A stretch of 64,000 bases of DNA from Streptomyces tailanensis. GTDB taxonomy: Bacteria > Actinomycetota > Actinomycetes > Streptomycetales > Streptomycetaceae. Made by a program: the position numbers and the translations under genes. The notes under the pieces were generated by a model. It had not been told where the DNA came from. It saw nothing but the letters and a program-made list of their open reading frames with translations, and ran no database searches. Location of the stretch: contig NZ_VTHJ01000014.1 of assembly GCF_008386495.1 (NCBI RefSeq), forward strand, positions 33,040 to 97,039, given 5' to 3'. Below are positions 33,151 to 42,416 of this stretch, piece by piece; the first letter of the stretch is position 1; every line of letters begins with the position of its first letter.

Positions 33151-34203
33151 TCACTTGCCTCCGTAGAGCAGCGCAGCCACCGGGCCCAGCACCGTCCACT
33201 CGCCCTCGTCCGCCGTTCGATCCAGATATCGTGCCCGAGGCTGAGCGTGTGGTCGCCGTTCAGCTCGTACCAGCCCGACAGGCTCAGCACGATCTGACCG
33301 TCGAGTTCTTCCCCGAGGGCGGTACCGAACTCCTCGGGCGAGGGCCACGTGGACAGCCGGTCGTCCACGCCCGCGAACGCGCGCACCACGCCCTGGGCCG
33401 CCTCGTACTCCTCCATCGCACCCAGCCTGTCCGGCAGTTTCGTGATCCACGGGCACCTGGAGGCCGTCGTCGGTACGCACTCGTCCGCGCGGACGGTCCG
33501 AGGGGCCACCTCGCGGGCGCGGTACACCCCGTCCGGCACCTTGCCCTCGTCGGTCTCCGACCGCCCGCCCGCACTGCACCCCTCTGGCTCACCCGGCGAG
33601 GTGAACACCGGGCCGCGGAACCCTGCCCGGAGCAGTGCGCGCGTCCCCGGCTCGACCTCCCAGCTCTGGGCGATGAGATACGCGGCGTCGGCATCCGCCT
33701 CGTCGAGGACGGTCCGCAGCTCGGCGGCGCTGAGAAGTTCCGGGTGGTCGATCACCGTGGTGACCGTCTGACGGGCGTTCTCCACGGCGCCGAACGGCTC
33801 CTCGTCCCCGAACGCCTCCTTCAGCACCTCCGCCTCCACGTTCCCTTGCCCGTACGTGCCGAAGACCAGCACATGCCGTACGTCGTGCTTCTCGGCGAGG
33901 TAGAACGCCACCTGCCCCGCCGTGGTGATCGGATCGGGATGCACGGTGACCGTGAACCGGGGCCGGCCGAAACCCAGGGCTTCGTCGGGGCCCGGGCACG
34001 TGCCGATCACCGGAATCCGGCTCAGGCCGTCTCCGCCGCTTTCGAGCGGGGCGCCGCTGATGACGGCGATCAGCCGCGGATGTGTCCGCCGCAGATCGTC
34101 CACGGTCAGCCCGTCCCGGTACGGCTCCGCCACGAACTCCAAGGGCAGCGGCCTCTTCGAACAACACCGCGACGCTCCGCGTCGCCACGACGAGATGCGC
34201 TTC
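33151..34203 (-). pseudogene. Truncated and frameshifted type 1 periplasmic-binding-like gene
   Basis: The frame VAEPYRDGLTVDDLRRTHPRLIAVISGAP through HDIWIE resembles a type 1 periplasmic-binding fold (IPVIGTCPGPDEAL, VLVFGTYGQGNVEAEVLKEAFG). It is cut at its 5' end by the transposase fragment, so start and signal peptide are lost. Near 33215 the frame changes: the natural end is ADEGEWTVLGPVAALLYGGK with stop at 33151. It was probably a secreted or lipid-anchored ligand-binding protein. In the raw sequence it appears fused to the transposase fragment, which is an artefact. Confidence 0.6.
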
Positions 34204-34249
34204 ACCCCCGGCCTGAAGGACTCTGCTGACAATGCCGCGAATTGGGTTG

Positions 34250-34815
34250 TCAGGCGGCGAGTATGAGGGCTTCGAAGCGGGAGCAGCGGGTGCCGCCGAG
34301 CGGGGTGCCGGTCAGCCATCGGTCGACGCATGATGTTGAGTGCGGTGGCGGCGAAGACGTGGCCGAGACGGGTCGTGGGCAGGTTGCGGTAGCGGGTGCG
34401 GCGCAGGCCGGTGACGCGGACGGCCTGGGAGATGGTGCCCTCGACGCCGGCCCGGATCGCATAGCGGGCCTTCCACGCGTCGGTGTCCTGGGCCTGGCGG
34501 GCGGCTTCGAGGGCCTCGTGGCGCTCGCGCGGGAGAAAGGTGATGCCCCTGCCCCGGCGGCCGGACAGGGGCTTGGTGCACTGCGCCTGTTTCGGGCAGG
34601 GGCGGCAGTGCTCGGCGGAGAAGAACACCTTGCGCACCGGGGTGCCGTTGCGGTGGTGTTTCTGCTCCCACCACTCGAAACTGCGGTGTCCGCCCGGGCA
34701 GACGGCGCTCTCGGTACCCCAGTCGATGGTGAAGTCGGTGCGGGAGAAGCCCTGGTCCTGCCGGGACTGGCGACTGCTGTCGTGCGGAGCTGGTCCTAGC
34801 AGTTCCATTATCCAG
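34250..34815 (-). mobile_element. IS1182-family transposase, C-terminal fragment with frameshift
   Basis: ELLGPAPHDSS, FSRTDFTIDWGTESAVCPGG, ARYAIRAGVEGTISQAVRVTGLRRTRYRNL and RLGHVFAATALNIMR are characteristic of the C-terminal half of IS1182-type DDE transposases. The final VDRWLTGTPLGGTRCSRFEA is in another frame, shifted by one base near 34330, ending at 34250. The N-terminal part and the upstream end are missing. The fragment truncates the binding-protein-like gene. Boundaries are approximate. Confidence 0.75.
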
Positions 34816-34963
34816 CGACGACGTCTTGGGCGCACGCCCCCATTGACTCACCTCGCCTCCGACCATAACGTCCCGTTCGCCTCAACGATCAGCATCCGGA
34901 ATACCGAACAGTGAACACCCTGCACCGCACACCACACCCCGACCCGAAGGACCCGGCCCCCCC

Positions 34964-36481
34964 ATGACCCGCACCGCCCGCTTCACCCTCGACCCCGCTT
35001 TCAAGGTCGGCGAGGTCAACCCTCGACTCTTCGGCTCCTTCGTCGAACACCTCGGCCGCTGCGTCTACACCGGCATCTACGAGCCGGACCACCCGACGGC
35101 CGACGAGGCGGGCCTGCGTACCGACGTCCTGGACCTGGTCCGCGAACTCGGCGTCACCACGATCCGCTACCCCGGGGGCAACTTCGTCTCCGGCTACAAG
35201 TGGGAGGACTCCGTCGGCCCCGTCGAGGATCGCCCCCGCCGCCTCGACCTCGCCTGGCGCTCCACCGAGACCAACCGCTTCGGTCTCTCCGAGTACATCG
35301 CCTTCCTGAAGAAGATCGGCCCCCAGGCCGAGCCCATGATGGCCCTCAATCTCGGCACCCGCGGCGTCGCCGAGGCTCTCGAACTCCAGGAGTACGCCAA
35401 CCACCCCGCCGGCACGGCCCTGTCCGACCTCCGGGCCGCCCACGGCGACAAGGACCCCTTCGGCATCAAGCTCTGGTGCCTCGGCAACGAGATGGACGGC
35501 CCCTGGCAGACCGGCCACAAGACGGCGACGGAGTACGGCCGCATCGCCGCCGAGACCGCCCGCGCCATGCGCCAGATCGACCCGGGCGTCGAACTCGTCG
35601 CCTGCGGCTCCTCCAGCCAGTCCATGCCGACCTTCGCCGCCTGGGAGGCGACGGTCCTGGAGGAGACGTACGACCTCGTCGACCACGTCTCCCTGCACGC
35701 CTACTACTGGCCCATCGACGGCGACTACGACTCCTTCCTCGCCTCCGCCGTCGACATGGAGTCCTTCATCGAGAACGTGATCGCCACCGCCGACCACGTG
35801 GGCGCGAAGCTGAAGTCGAAGAAGAAGATCAACCTCTCCTTCGACGAGTGGAACGTCTGGTACCTCAAGGAGTGGGAGGACGACGCGAAGGAGAACCCGC
35901 TCGACTGGCCGGAGGCCCCGCGCCTGCTGGAGGACAACTACAGCGTCATGGACGCGGTCGTCTTCGGCTCCCTGCTCATCGCCCTGCTGCGGCACGCCGA
36001 CCGCGTCACCGTCGCCTGCCTCGCCCAACTCGTCAACGTCATCGCCCCCATCATGACCGAGCCGGACGGCCCCGCCTGGCGCCAGACGACGTTCTTCCCC
36101 TTCGCCCAGGCCTCCCGGTACGGCCGCGGCCAGGTCCTCGACGTACGCGTCGACTCGCCGACGTACGAGACGAAGAAGTACGGCGAGGCGGATCTGCTGC
36201 ACGCGACGGCGGTACGGGCGGACGACGGGTCGGTGACCGTGTTCGCGGTCAACCGGAGTCGTGACGTGGCGCTGCCGCTGGAAGTCGCCCTGAACGGGCT
36301 GGAGTTGAGCCGGATTGTCGAGCACAGCGTGCTGGCGGACGCCGACCCGGACGCGCGGAACACGTTGGCGGAGCCGGAGAGGGTGAAGCCGCGGGTGGTG
36401 GACGACGGCACGAGCCTTCAGGACGGCAAGCTGACCGCCGTCCTCGAACCGCTGTCCTGGAATGTGATCCGGCTCGGCTGA
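34964..36481 (+). CDS. abfA: GH51 alpha-N-arabinofuranosidase
   Basis: A 505-residue cytoplasmic (no signal peptide) GH51 enzyme. The N-terminal region FTLDPAFKVGEVNPRLFGSFVEHLG starts the fold. The catalytic barrel holds the acid/base Glu in IKLWCLGNEMDGPWQ (about 174) and the nucleophile Glu in INLSFDEWNVWY (about 292). The C-terminal beta-sandwich covers about 390-505. It releases L-arabinofuranose from oligosaccharides after import. A short GAAGGAC ribosome-binding site precedes ATG 34964. A factor-independent terminator follows at 36500. Confidence 0.93.
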   Translation: MTRTARFTLDPAFKVGEVNPRLFGSFVEHLGRCVYTGIYEPDHPTADEAGLRTDVLDLVRELGVTTIRYPGGNFVSGYKWEDSVGPVEDRPRRLDLAWRSTETNRFGLSEYIAFLKKIGPQAEPMMALNLGTRGVAEALELQEYANHPAGTALSDLRAAHGDKDPFGIKLWCLGNEMDGPWQTGHKTATEYGRIAAETARAMRQIDPGVELVACGSSSQSMPTFAAWEATVLEETYDLVDHVSLHAYYWPIDGDYDSFLASAVDMESFIENVIATADHVGAKLKSKKKINLSFDEWNVWYLKEWEDDAKENPLDWPEAPRLLEDNYSVMDAVVFGSLLIALLRHADRVTVACLAQLVNVIAPIMTEPDGPAWRQTTFFPFAQASRYGRGQVLDVRVDSPTYETKKYGEADLLHATAVRADDGSVTVFAVNRSRDVALPLEVALNGLELSRIVEHSVLADADPDARNTLAEPERVKPRVVDDGTSLQDGKLTAVLEPLSWNVIRLG

Positions 36482-36499
36482 GAGCTCGGGTCGTTCTGC

Positions 36500-36525
36500 C
36501 CCTTCGGGGCGCGGCCCCCGAAGGG
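36500..36525 (+). terminator. Hairpin terminator after the arabinofuranosidase gene
   Basis: Arms CCCTTCGGGG (36500-36509) and CCCCGAAGGG (36516-36525) with a 6-base loop, 19 bp after the stop. No U-tract, as usual in Streptomyces. Confidence 0.7.
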
Positions 36526-36550
36526 CCTGCCGTGGTCGACAATGTTGCCC

Positions 36551-37009
36551 ATGAGGATCTCTGCACGGGCGGATTACGCGGTACGGGCGGTACTGGAACT
36601 GGCGGTGCGGCAGGAGAGCGGGCCGGTGAAGGCGGAGGTCATCGCGACCGTGCAGGAGATCCCGCACAAGTTCCTGGAGGGGATCCTCGGCGACCTGAGG
36701 CGCGGCGGACTGGTCACCAGCCGGCGGGGCGGCAGCGGCGGGTACCAACTCGCCCGCGCCGCCGCCGAGATCACCGTCGCCGATGTGATCCGTACCGTCG
36801 ACGGCCCCATCGTGTCCGTACGCGGCGAACGCCCCACCGGCCTCACCTACACCGGCTCCGCCGAACCCCTGCTGCCCCTGTGGATCGCCCTGCGCGCCAA
36901 CGTCCGCCGCATCCTGGAGGGCGTCACGATCGCCGACCTGGCGGCGGACGCCCTGCCCGACCCGGTGAAGAAGCTGGCGGCGGAACCGGCGGCCTGGGAG
37001 AACCCTTGA
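36551..37009 (+). CDS. Rrf2-family regulator without Fe-S cysteines
   Basis: About 152 residues with the Rrf2 winged HTH: MRISARADYAVRAVLELAVR, then EIPHKFLEGILGDLRRGGLVTSRRGGSGGYQLAR (about 40-73). No cysteine occurs anywhere, so it cannot hold the iron-sulfur cluster of IscR/NsrR; it resembles CymR-type sulfur regulators in that respect. The C-terminal third is helical. ATG 36551 is preferred over ATG 36542. The sulfite/sulfur-compound exporter gene 530 bp downstream with an inverted repeat in its leader is a possible target (inference). Confidence 0.85.
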   Translation: MRISARADYAVRAVLELAVRQESGPVKAEVIATVQEIPHKFLEGILGDLRRGGLVTSRRGGSGGYQLARAAAEITVADVIRTVDGPIVSVRGERPTGLTYTGSAEPLLPLWIALRANVRRILEGVTIADLAADALPDPVKKLAAEPAAWENP

Positions 37010-37011
37010 AG

Positions 37012-37181
37012 TCGAGGTCCTTGCGTGCCTCGCGAATCGCGGCGTCCGCGTTCGCGAGAGTCCGCTTGTCCTTCGGCATCATCTGCCACCAGGCATGCAG
37101 CAGATTCCACATAGTGCGGGCCGCGTGCGCCTGAGCATCGGCCTTCAACACCTCGACAGGCGGGCAGCCGTCACCGACCAC
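37012..37181 (-). pseudogene. Short fragment of a putative transposase-like gene
   Basis: The frame TMWNLLHAWWQMMPKDKRTL and the following NADAAIREARKDLDF have a composition unlike the surroundings and recall the N-terminal part of IS605-type OrfB transposases. It opens at 37181 without a real start and runs out near 37017 into the Rrf2 gene end. Only a remnant; identification is tentative. Confidence 0.35.
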
Positions 37182-37489
37182 CCGACGTGGTCACCCCTGT
37201 CCGTCCAAGGTCCAGCTCTCCAAGCTGACCAGCCCCCCATGGCACCGCTGATCGTGGTTAAGCAGTACGTCGAGGGGCAGCAGCGGCCCGTGGGCCGAGG
37301 GCAACAGTGCGGACCCATGCGAACATGCGCGTTCAGAGCAGTGTTGGGATGCGCTTCACCGCCCCGTAAACGGGGGGAGCACTGCGCAAGATCAGATGTA
37401 GAGCTCGTAGAGCCCATGGGCCTCCACCAGATCGTTACCTCGTCCTAAGTCTTTCCTCAGCTTGGCCCCGTACAGTGGCCCGGTCAATC
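37182..37489. other. Non-coding stretch between the remnant and the TauE/SafE gene
   Basis: No gene is seen. Base composition is lower in GC than the flanks, and the stretch looks like worn-down former mobile DNA plus the promoter of the next gene. Confidence 0.4.
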
Positions 37490-37506
37490 CCTACCTATCC
37501 GGTAGG
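37490..37506. promoter_or_regulatory. Inverted repeat before the TauE/SafE gene
   Basis: CCTACC (37490-37495) and GGTAGG (37501-37506) with a 5-base spacer, 32 bp before the start. Candidate operator, possibly for the Rrf2 protein encoded upstream. The same motif is not seen at the Rrf2 gene's own start. Confidence 0.45.
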
Positions 37507-37538
37507 AAAACCAGGAAAGAAAGACGGGCATAAGAGAC

Positions 37539-38447
37539 ATGCGGACGCTGGTACTGCTCGCGCTGGCGGGCCTGGGCGCCCAACTGGTGGACGGCAGCCT
37601 GGGCATGGCCTACGGCGTGACCTCGACCACGCTGCTGCTCGCCATGGGCACCAACCCGGCCGCCGCCTCGGCCACGGTCCACCTCGCCGAGATCGGTACG
37701 ACGCTCATGTCGGGCGCCTCGCACTGGCGTTTCGGCAACGTGGACTGGAAGGTCGTGGCCAGGATCGGCGTACCGGGAGCGGCGGGCGCGTTCCTCGGTG
37801 CCACGGTCCTGTCGAACCTCTCCACCGAGGTCGCCGGCCCGGTGATGTCGCTGATCCTGCTCGGCCTCGGCCTCTACGTCCTGTCCCGCTTCACCCTCCG
37901 CGGCCTGCCCAAGGAGCGCCTCGGCCAGCCGCTGGGGAAGCGGTTCCTGTCCCCGCTGGGCCTGGTCGCCGGCTTCCTGGACGCGACGGGCGGAGGCGGC
38001 TGGGGCCCGGTGGGCACCCCGGCCCTCCTCGCCAGCGGCCGCATGGAGCCCCGCAAGGTCATCGGCTCCATCGACACGAGCGAGTTCCTCGTCGCCGTGG
38101 CCGCCAGCCTCGGTTTCCTCTTCTCCCTCGGCTCCCAGGGCCTCGACTGGCTCTGGGTCGGCGCCTTCCTCCTCGGCGGCCTGGTCGCCGCCCCCATCGC
38201 CGCCTGGCTCGTCCGCCTCGTGCCCCCGCGGGTCCTCGGCTCGGCGGTGGGCGGCGTCATCATCGTCACCAACGTCCGTACGCTCCTGAAGAGCGACTGG
38301 ATCGCTGCGTCCGGGGCGGTGAGTGCGGTGGTGTACGTCGCGGTCTACGCCCTCTGGGCTGCCGCCCTGACGTACTCGATCCGAGCCCATCTGAAGGACC
38401 GGACGGCGGAGCCGGCGCGCGAGGAGCGGCAGCCGCTGACGGCCTGA
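37539..38447 (+). CDS. TauE/SafE-family membrane exporter
   Basis: A 302-residue integral membrane protein with about eight helices in two repeats (LVLLALAGLGAQLVDGSLGM; ATVLSNLSTEVAGPVMSLIL; AGFLDATGGGGWGPVGTPAL, a family signature; VSAVVYVAVYALWAAALTYS). TauE/SafE proteins carry sulfite, sulfonates or similar anions across the membrane. ATG 37539 is the first start; no strong ribosome-binding site is seen. Rrf2-family regulation is plausible from gene order. A hairpin follows the stop. Confidence 0.85.
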   Translation: MRTLVLLALAGLGAQLVDGSLGMAYGVTSTTLLLAMGTNPAAASATVHLAEIGTTLMSGASHWRFGNVDWKVVARIGVPGAAGAFLGATVLSNLSTEVAGPVMSLILLGLGLYVLSRFTLRGLPKERLGQPLGKRFLSPLGLVAGFLDATGGGGWGPVGTPALLASGRMEPRKVIGSIDTSEFLVAVAASLGFLFSLGSQGLDWLWVGAFLLGGLVAAPIAAWLVRLVPPRVLGSAVGGVIIVTNVRTLLKSDWIAASGAVSAVVYVAVYALWAAALTYSIRAHLKDRTAEPAREERQPLTA

Positions 38448-38468
38448 GACTGCGTTGGGCGGCCCCGG

Positions 38469-38501
38469 CCGGGGGATCCGGCACGGTCTCGGATCCCCCG
38501 G
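38469..38501. terminator. Bidirectional terminator between convergent genes
   Basis: Arms CCGGGGGATCCG (38469-38480) and CGGATCCCCCGG (38490-38501) form a perfect 12-bp stem. It serves the TauE/SafE gene and the convergent intradiol dioxygenase gene. Confidence 0.8.
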
Positions 38502-38521
38502 GCCGCAGCTCACCCTGTGCG

Positions 38522-39382
38522 TCAGGCGCTATCGACCCCGACCGTGATGGTCGCCTTGTACCCGTCGGACACACTGCTGCCGAGCGCGGTGAGCGTCAGC
38601 AACCCACTGGACGCGCCCTCGTCGTCGTAGATGCTGTCGTTGGACAGGGTCGTCTCGGGCGTGGTGTTGTCCGAGTACGGGGAGGTCGCCTGGATCTCCT
38701 CGTTGATGGCCTCGTCGAAGAACAGCTGCCCGGTGTGGATGATCTCGCCGCCGGTGTACGAGTCGTCGGTGAGCGTGACGTCCGTGTGCACTCGCATATG
38801 GACGTGCACGGCGCGGGAAACGTAGTGCCCCGGCCAGATGGACGTGATGCTGCACTGCCCGTTCTCGTCGGTCATCTGACCGCCGCGCAGGAACGTCCCG
38901 TTGTCCTCGTATGTGTGCCCGTTGCCACCGACGAACCCGGAGTACTCGCCGAGGTGGTCGCAGTGCCAGATCTCCAGCAGGGCGCTTGCGAGCGGCGCGC
39001 AGTCGTTCGCGACGTCGACGACAGTGAACGTGTACTGAACCTTGAAGCCCTCCTTGTCCTCCCTGATGTCCTCCCGGACGAGCGCGCCCTCCAGCGAGTA
39101 CGGCCCCTCGGTGACCTCGGCGTTCAGTACACAGACGCTGCTGGAGGAAGAGGACGCCGACTCGGAGGCCGAGGCGGACGCCGCGGTCGTACCCTCCGCC
39201 GTGGAGTTCTCGGTCGTGTTCGCCGCCGCGAGCCCGGCCGCCGCGAGCCCACCGGCCGCGGCGACCGACGCCCCACCGATCAGCACTCGCCGCCGTTGAA
39301 CACTCTTGTCCCGCCGATGCTTCCCACCGACCTCCTGGCCCGGTTCCTGATGTGCGTTGTGTGGTGTCGTGTTCTCCGTCAT
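38522..39382 (-). CDS. Exported (Tat) intradiol ring-cleavage dioxygenase, paralogue 1
   Basis: A 286-residue protein. The N-terminus has a twin-Arg type signal (QRRRVLIGGASVAAAGGLAA) after a charged lead. A Ser/Glu-rich linker follows, then the intradiol fold (about 110-286): VTEGPYSLEG with the first Tyr ligand, SIWPGHYVSRAVHVHMRVH with Tyr and the His ligands of the non-heme Fe(III). Such enzymes cleave catechol-type rings; exported Streptomyces forms act on lignin-derived aromatics. It is 55% or so similar by eye to the protein at 41475. ATG 39382 is chosen over the frame start at 39457. A GH5 gene is divergent. Confidence 0.85.
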   Translation of the reverse strand: MTENTTPHNAHQEPGQEVGGKHRRDKSVQRRRVLIGGASVAAAGGLAAAGLAAANTTENSTAEGTTAASASASESASSSSSSVCVLNAEVTEGPYSLEGALVREDIREDKEGFKVQYTFTVVDVANDCAPLASALLEIWHCDHLGEYSGFVGGNGHTYEDNGTFLRGGQMTDENGQCSITSIWPGHYVSRAVHVHMRVHTDVTLTDDSYTGGEIIHTGQLFFDEAINEEIQATSPYSDNTTPETTLSNDSIYDDEGASSGLLTLTALGSSVSDGYKATITVGVDSA

Positions 39383-39470
39383 GCAGAAGAAGTTAGAAAC
39401 GCACCTGAGGAAATCCTTAATGTGCTGCTGTGAATGTGCTGGGGATGTATGTCTCAACTCCCGTCAATTA

Positions 39471-39487
39471 CTGCCCAGTTGGGGCAG
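39471..39487. promoter_or_regulatory. Inverted repeat in the divergent intradiol/GH5 region
   Basis: CTGCCC (39471-39476) and GGGCAG (39482-39487) with a 5-base spacer, between the two divergent genes. Candidate operator; the regulator is unknown. Confidence 0.35.
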
Positions 39488-39524
39488 CGTGCGTGTGCCG
39501 GATGAGACTTTGTGTGCAGATGTG

Positions 39525-39554
39525 TTGACCTCTGTTCAGATCATCTTCTAGTTT
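39525..39554 (+). promoter_or_regulatory. Putative promoter of the GH5 gene
   Basis: TTGACC (39525-39530) as -35 and TAGTTT (39549-39554) as -10 with an 18-base spacer, 40 bp before the start codon. A reasonable vegetative-type promoter, but not tested. Confidence 0.5.
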
Positions 39555-39593
39555 GCGGAAGCCATCGAGCCGCCGATCTGAGATGGGGATGTC

Positions 39594-40628
39594 GTGCCAC
39601 GGAAGAACCACCGTCGGACAGCCGGCCTCAGTGCACTGCTGGCCTGCGCCACGGCTTTCGGGGGAGCACTCGCTTCCCCCGCGTCCGCCTCCCCCGCGTC
39701 CACCAAGGCGGCGCCGCCGCCCGTCAGCGACTTCCGCGGGGTCAACTGGGCGGACCCGCGCGACAACTACGCCGACGACGCGGTCGTGCCCTCGGGCCTG
39801 TCCGCCTCCGACAGCTACACCACGACCCGCGCCAAGTCCGCAGCGATCATCGGCGGCTTCGCCAAGCTGGGCGCCAACACGGTCCGCCTCCCGGTCAACC
39901 CCACCTCCGTCAACGGCCCGTTCTGGAAGTCGTACCGGGGCGCGATCGACGCCGCCACCGCCAAGGGCTTCAAGGTCATCCTGGGCTACTGGGAGGCCGA
40001 CAACGCCAAGGACGGCAGGATCGACAACCAGGCTTCCTACGACCAGATGTGGGCGCGGCTCACCTCCGCCTACGGGCGCAACGCCAAGGTCTACTTCGAG
40101 CCGATGAACGAGCCCTTCGGCTACACCTCCCAGGAGTGGCGCGACATCGCCGCCAACTGGCTGACGACCCACCGCTTCATCCCCCGCGACCGCATCCTCG
40201 TCGGCGGCATCAAGTACAGCGAGGACGTCAAGCCCGTCTGCGCCGACAGCCGCCTGAACGGCACCCGGATCGCCCTGCACAACTACGGCTTCTGGCACAC
40301 CGACTGGACCAGCTACGACCAGTGGAAGCAGGACTTCAAGGAGCGCATAGGCGACTGCGCCTCCCGCACCATCCTCGACGAGTTCGGCGCCACCATGACC
40401 TCCGGCCTGAACTACAACGGCCCCATCAACGGCTCCAGCGAGATCGCCTACATCCAGGCCGCCACCGACACCATCCGCGAACTGGGCCTGGGCTCGGTCT
40501 ACTGGCCCGGCCTGCGCAACGGCGACACCTACTCCCTCACCACCCTCCAGGGCACAGGCACCAACCTCACCCTGAAACTGAACAACCAGACCGGCCTGGA
40601 CCGCCTGCACTGGGCCTGGAGAAAGTAA
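39594..40628 (+). CDS. Secreted GH5 (cellulase-family) glycoside hydrolase
   Basis: A 344-residue secreted enzyme with a signal peptide (HRRTAGLSALLACATAFGGA, cleavage near SASA, about residue 33). The GH5 barrel holds the acid/base Glu in KVYFEPMNEPFGY (about 175-178) and the nucleophile Glu in RTILDEFGATM (about 262). No carbohydrate-binding module is present. It probably cleaves beta-1,4-glucan or mannan; the exact substrate cannot be told. Two exported intradiol dioxygenases flank it, suggesting attack on plant cell wall material. Confidence 0.9.
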   Translation: MPRKNHRRTAGLSALLACATAFGGALASPASASPASTKAAPPPVSDFRGVNWADPRDNYADDAVVPSGLSASDSYTTTRAKSAAIIGGFAKLGANTVRLPVNPTSVNGPFWKSYRGAIDAATAKGFKVILGYWEADNAKDGRIDNQASYDQMWARLTSAYGRNAKVYFEPMNEPFGYTSQEWRDIAANWLTTHRFIPRDRILVGGIKYSEDVKPVCADSRLNGTRIALHNYGFWHTDWTSYDQWKQDFKERIGDCASRTILDEFGATMTSGLNYNGPINGSSEIAYIQAATDTIRELGLGSVYWPGLRNGDTYSLTTLQGTGTNLTLKLNNQTGLDRLHWAWRK

Positions 40629-40645
40629 CCACCACGCTTGCCCCA

Positions 40646-40680
40646 GGAGCGCCCTCGCGACACAGCTCCGAGGGCGCTCC
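40646..40680. terminator. Hairpin terminator after the GH5 gene
   Basis: Arms GGAGCGCCCTCG (40646-40657) and CGAGGGCGCTCC (40669-40680), perfect 12-bp stem. It can serve both the GH5 gene and the convergent ATP-binding gene. Confidence 0.8.
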
Positions 40681-40715
40681 GGCGCGCGGCGAGCGACTGG
40701 TCTGACGGCCCGGCT

Positions 40716-41201
<486 letters not shown>

Positions 41202-41408
41202 CCCTGCCGCCTCCTCTCGCTGGGCGTCAAAGGCGAACTGGCGCACGTTGCCCACGCTAGCCGTACTCGCCCGATGCGTACCCAGGGGGTCGAGAGGGCA
41301 TGGGATATGGCCGTAATCGCAGGAAACCGATCGGGGTGTGATTGTTTTTGGCCGGGCTCGGTTGATCGGTTTGCGTCGCATGGCCGCTAACTCCGGGGGA
41401 ATGGCAAC

Positions 41409-41439
41409 GGCCCCCTCCCGCACGGTCTGGGAGGGAGCC
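41409..41439 (-). terminator. Hairpin terminator after the second intradiol gene
   Basis: Arms 41409-41419 and 41429-41439 pair over 11 bases with one mismatch (CCCTCCC / GGGAGGG core). It lies 36 bp past the stop at 41475 on the minus strand. Confidence 0.65.
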
Positions 41440-41474
41440 GGGGTGGCCGGGGGCGGACCCTGGTTTGGGTTAGG

Positions 41475-42260
41475 TCAGCTCGACTCCACCCCCACCGTCA
41501 GCGTGCCCGCGTAGCCCGCGGACGGTGTGCTGCCCAGGGCCGTCAGGGTGAGGAGGCCGGAAGCGGCGCCGCCTTCGTCGTAGATGGAGTCCTGGGCGAG
41601 GGTCGTGCGGGGGGCCGTGTTGGTCGAGTACGGGGAGAGCGCGGCGACCCTCGTGGTGATGGTCTCGTCGAAGAAGAGCTGGCCGGTGTGGAGTTCCTGG
41701 CCGCCGGTGAACGAGCCGTCCGAGGTCAGGGTGACGTTCGTGTGCACCTTCAGGTGGATGTGAATACAGCGGCCCCGGTACCAGCCGGGGTAGACCGAGG
41801 TGATCCTCGCGACGCCGCTGGAGTTCGTGAGGACGCCGCCACGCAGGAACGTGCCGTTGTCCGGCTCGTCGTGGCCGTTGTTGCCGACGAAACCGGAGTA
41901 CTCGCCGAGCGCGTCCGCGTGCCAGAGCTCGACCAGGGCGTTGCTGAGCGGGGCGCAGGTGTCGTCGTCGACAACGGTGAGGGTGAGCTGGAGCGGGATG
42001 CCGGTCTTGTCCTCGGCGATGTTGGTGCGGACGAGTTGCCCGTCGAGGTAGTAGGGGCCTTCGGTCATCTCCTTCGTGAGGGTGCAGACGGCCGCGGCGG
42101 CCACAGGAGCGATGCTCCCGGTGTCGACCGTCTCGGGTGTGGGGGCTTCAGGCGTGGCGGCGGCGCCCACCGCCAGGGTGGCGGCGGTGGCGCCCGTGGC
42201 GATCAGTACGGTGCGACGCCCGATCGAACTTGCCTCTGGGGGCACTGAAGTGTCTGTCAT
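41475..42260 (-). CDS. Exported (Tat) intradiol ring-cleavage dioxygenase, paralogue 2
   Basis: About 261 residues. A Tat-like signal (GRRTVLIATGATAATLAVGA) precedes the intradiol fold (about 60-261). TEGPYYLDG gives the first Tyr ligand and YPGWYRGRCIHIHLKVH the second Tyr, the conserved Arg and His ligands; it is closer to the family pattern than paralogue 1 here. ATG 42260 or GTG 42266 could be used. Alone in its transcription unit, with a hairpin downstream. Probable role: aromatic ring cleavage outside the cell. Confidence 0.85.
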   Translation of the reverse strand: MTDTSVPPEASSIGRRTVLIATGATAATLAVGAAATPEAPTPETVDTGSIAPVAAAAVCTLTKEMTEGPYYLDGQLVRTNIAEDKTGIPLQLTLTVVDDDTCAPLSNALVELWHADALGEYSGFVGNNGHDEPDNGTFLRGGVLTNSSGVARITSVYPGWYRGRCIHIHLKVHTNVTLTSDGSFTGGQELHTGQLFFDETITTRVAALSPYSTNTAPRTTLAQDSIYDEGGAASGLLTLTALGSTPSAGYAGTLTVGVESS

Positions 42261-42416
42261 GGACACGGCACCGTAGGGATGGAAGCTGTCGGTCGGCTGT
42301 CAGTTCGGCAAAGTGAACTGTCGTCAAGTCGCTTGTGAGACAGGCAAGTTGAGGGAATGTTGAATTACCTGGTCATGGGCTCGCTCGCCCGCCCCTCGTC
42401 ATGAGGCGTCCCCTTG

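Noticed and set aside
32796..34835. Single 679-codon fusion protein
   Set aside because: Its parts are a transposase fragment, a truncated binding-protein-like remnant, and a read-through tail after a frameshift. Treated as pseudogene plus IS fragment.
34889..36748. 619-codon minus-strand frame opposite the GH51 gene
   Set aside because: Composition is that of a shadow frame (Val/Gly/Asp runs), and the GH51 gene on the other strand has all catalytic motifs.
37475..39433. 652-codon plus-strand frame covering TauE/SafE and the intradiol region
   Set aside because: Out of frame with the membrane protein and antisense to the dioxygenase; composition is that of a shadow.
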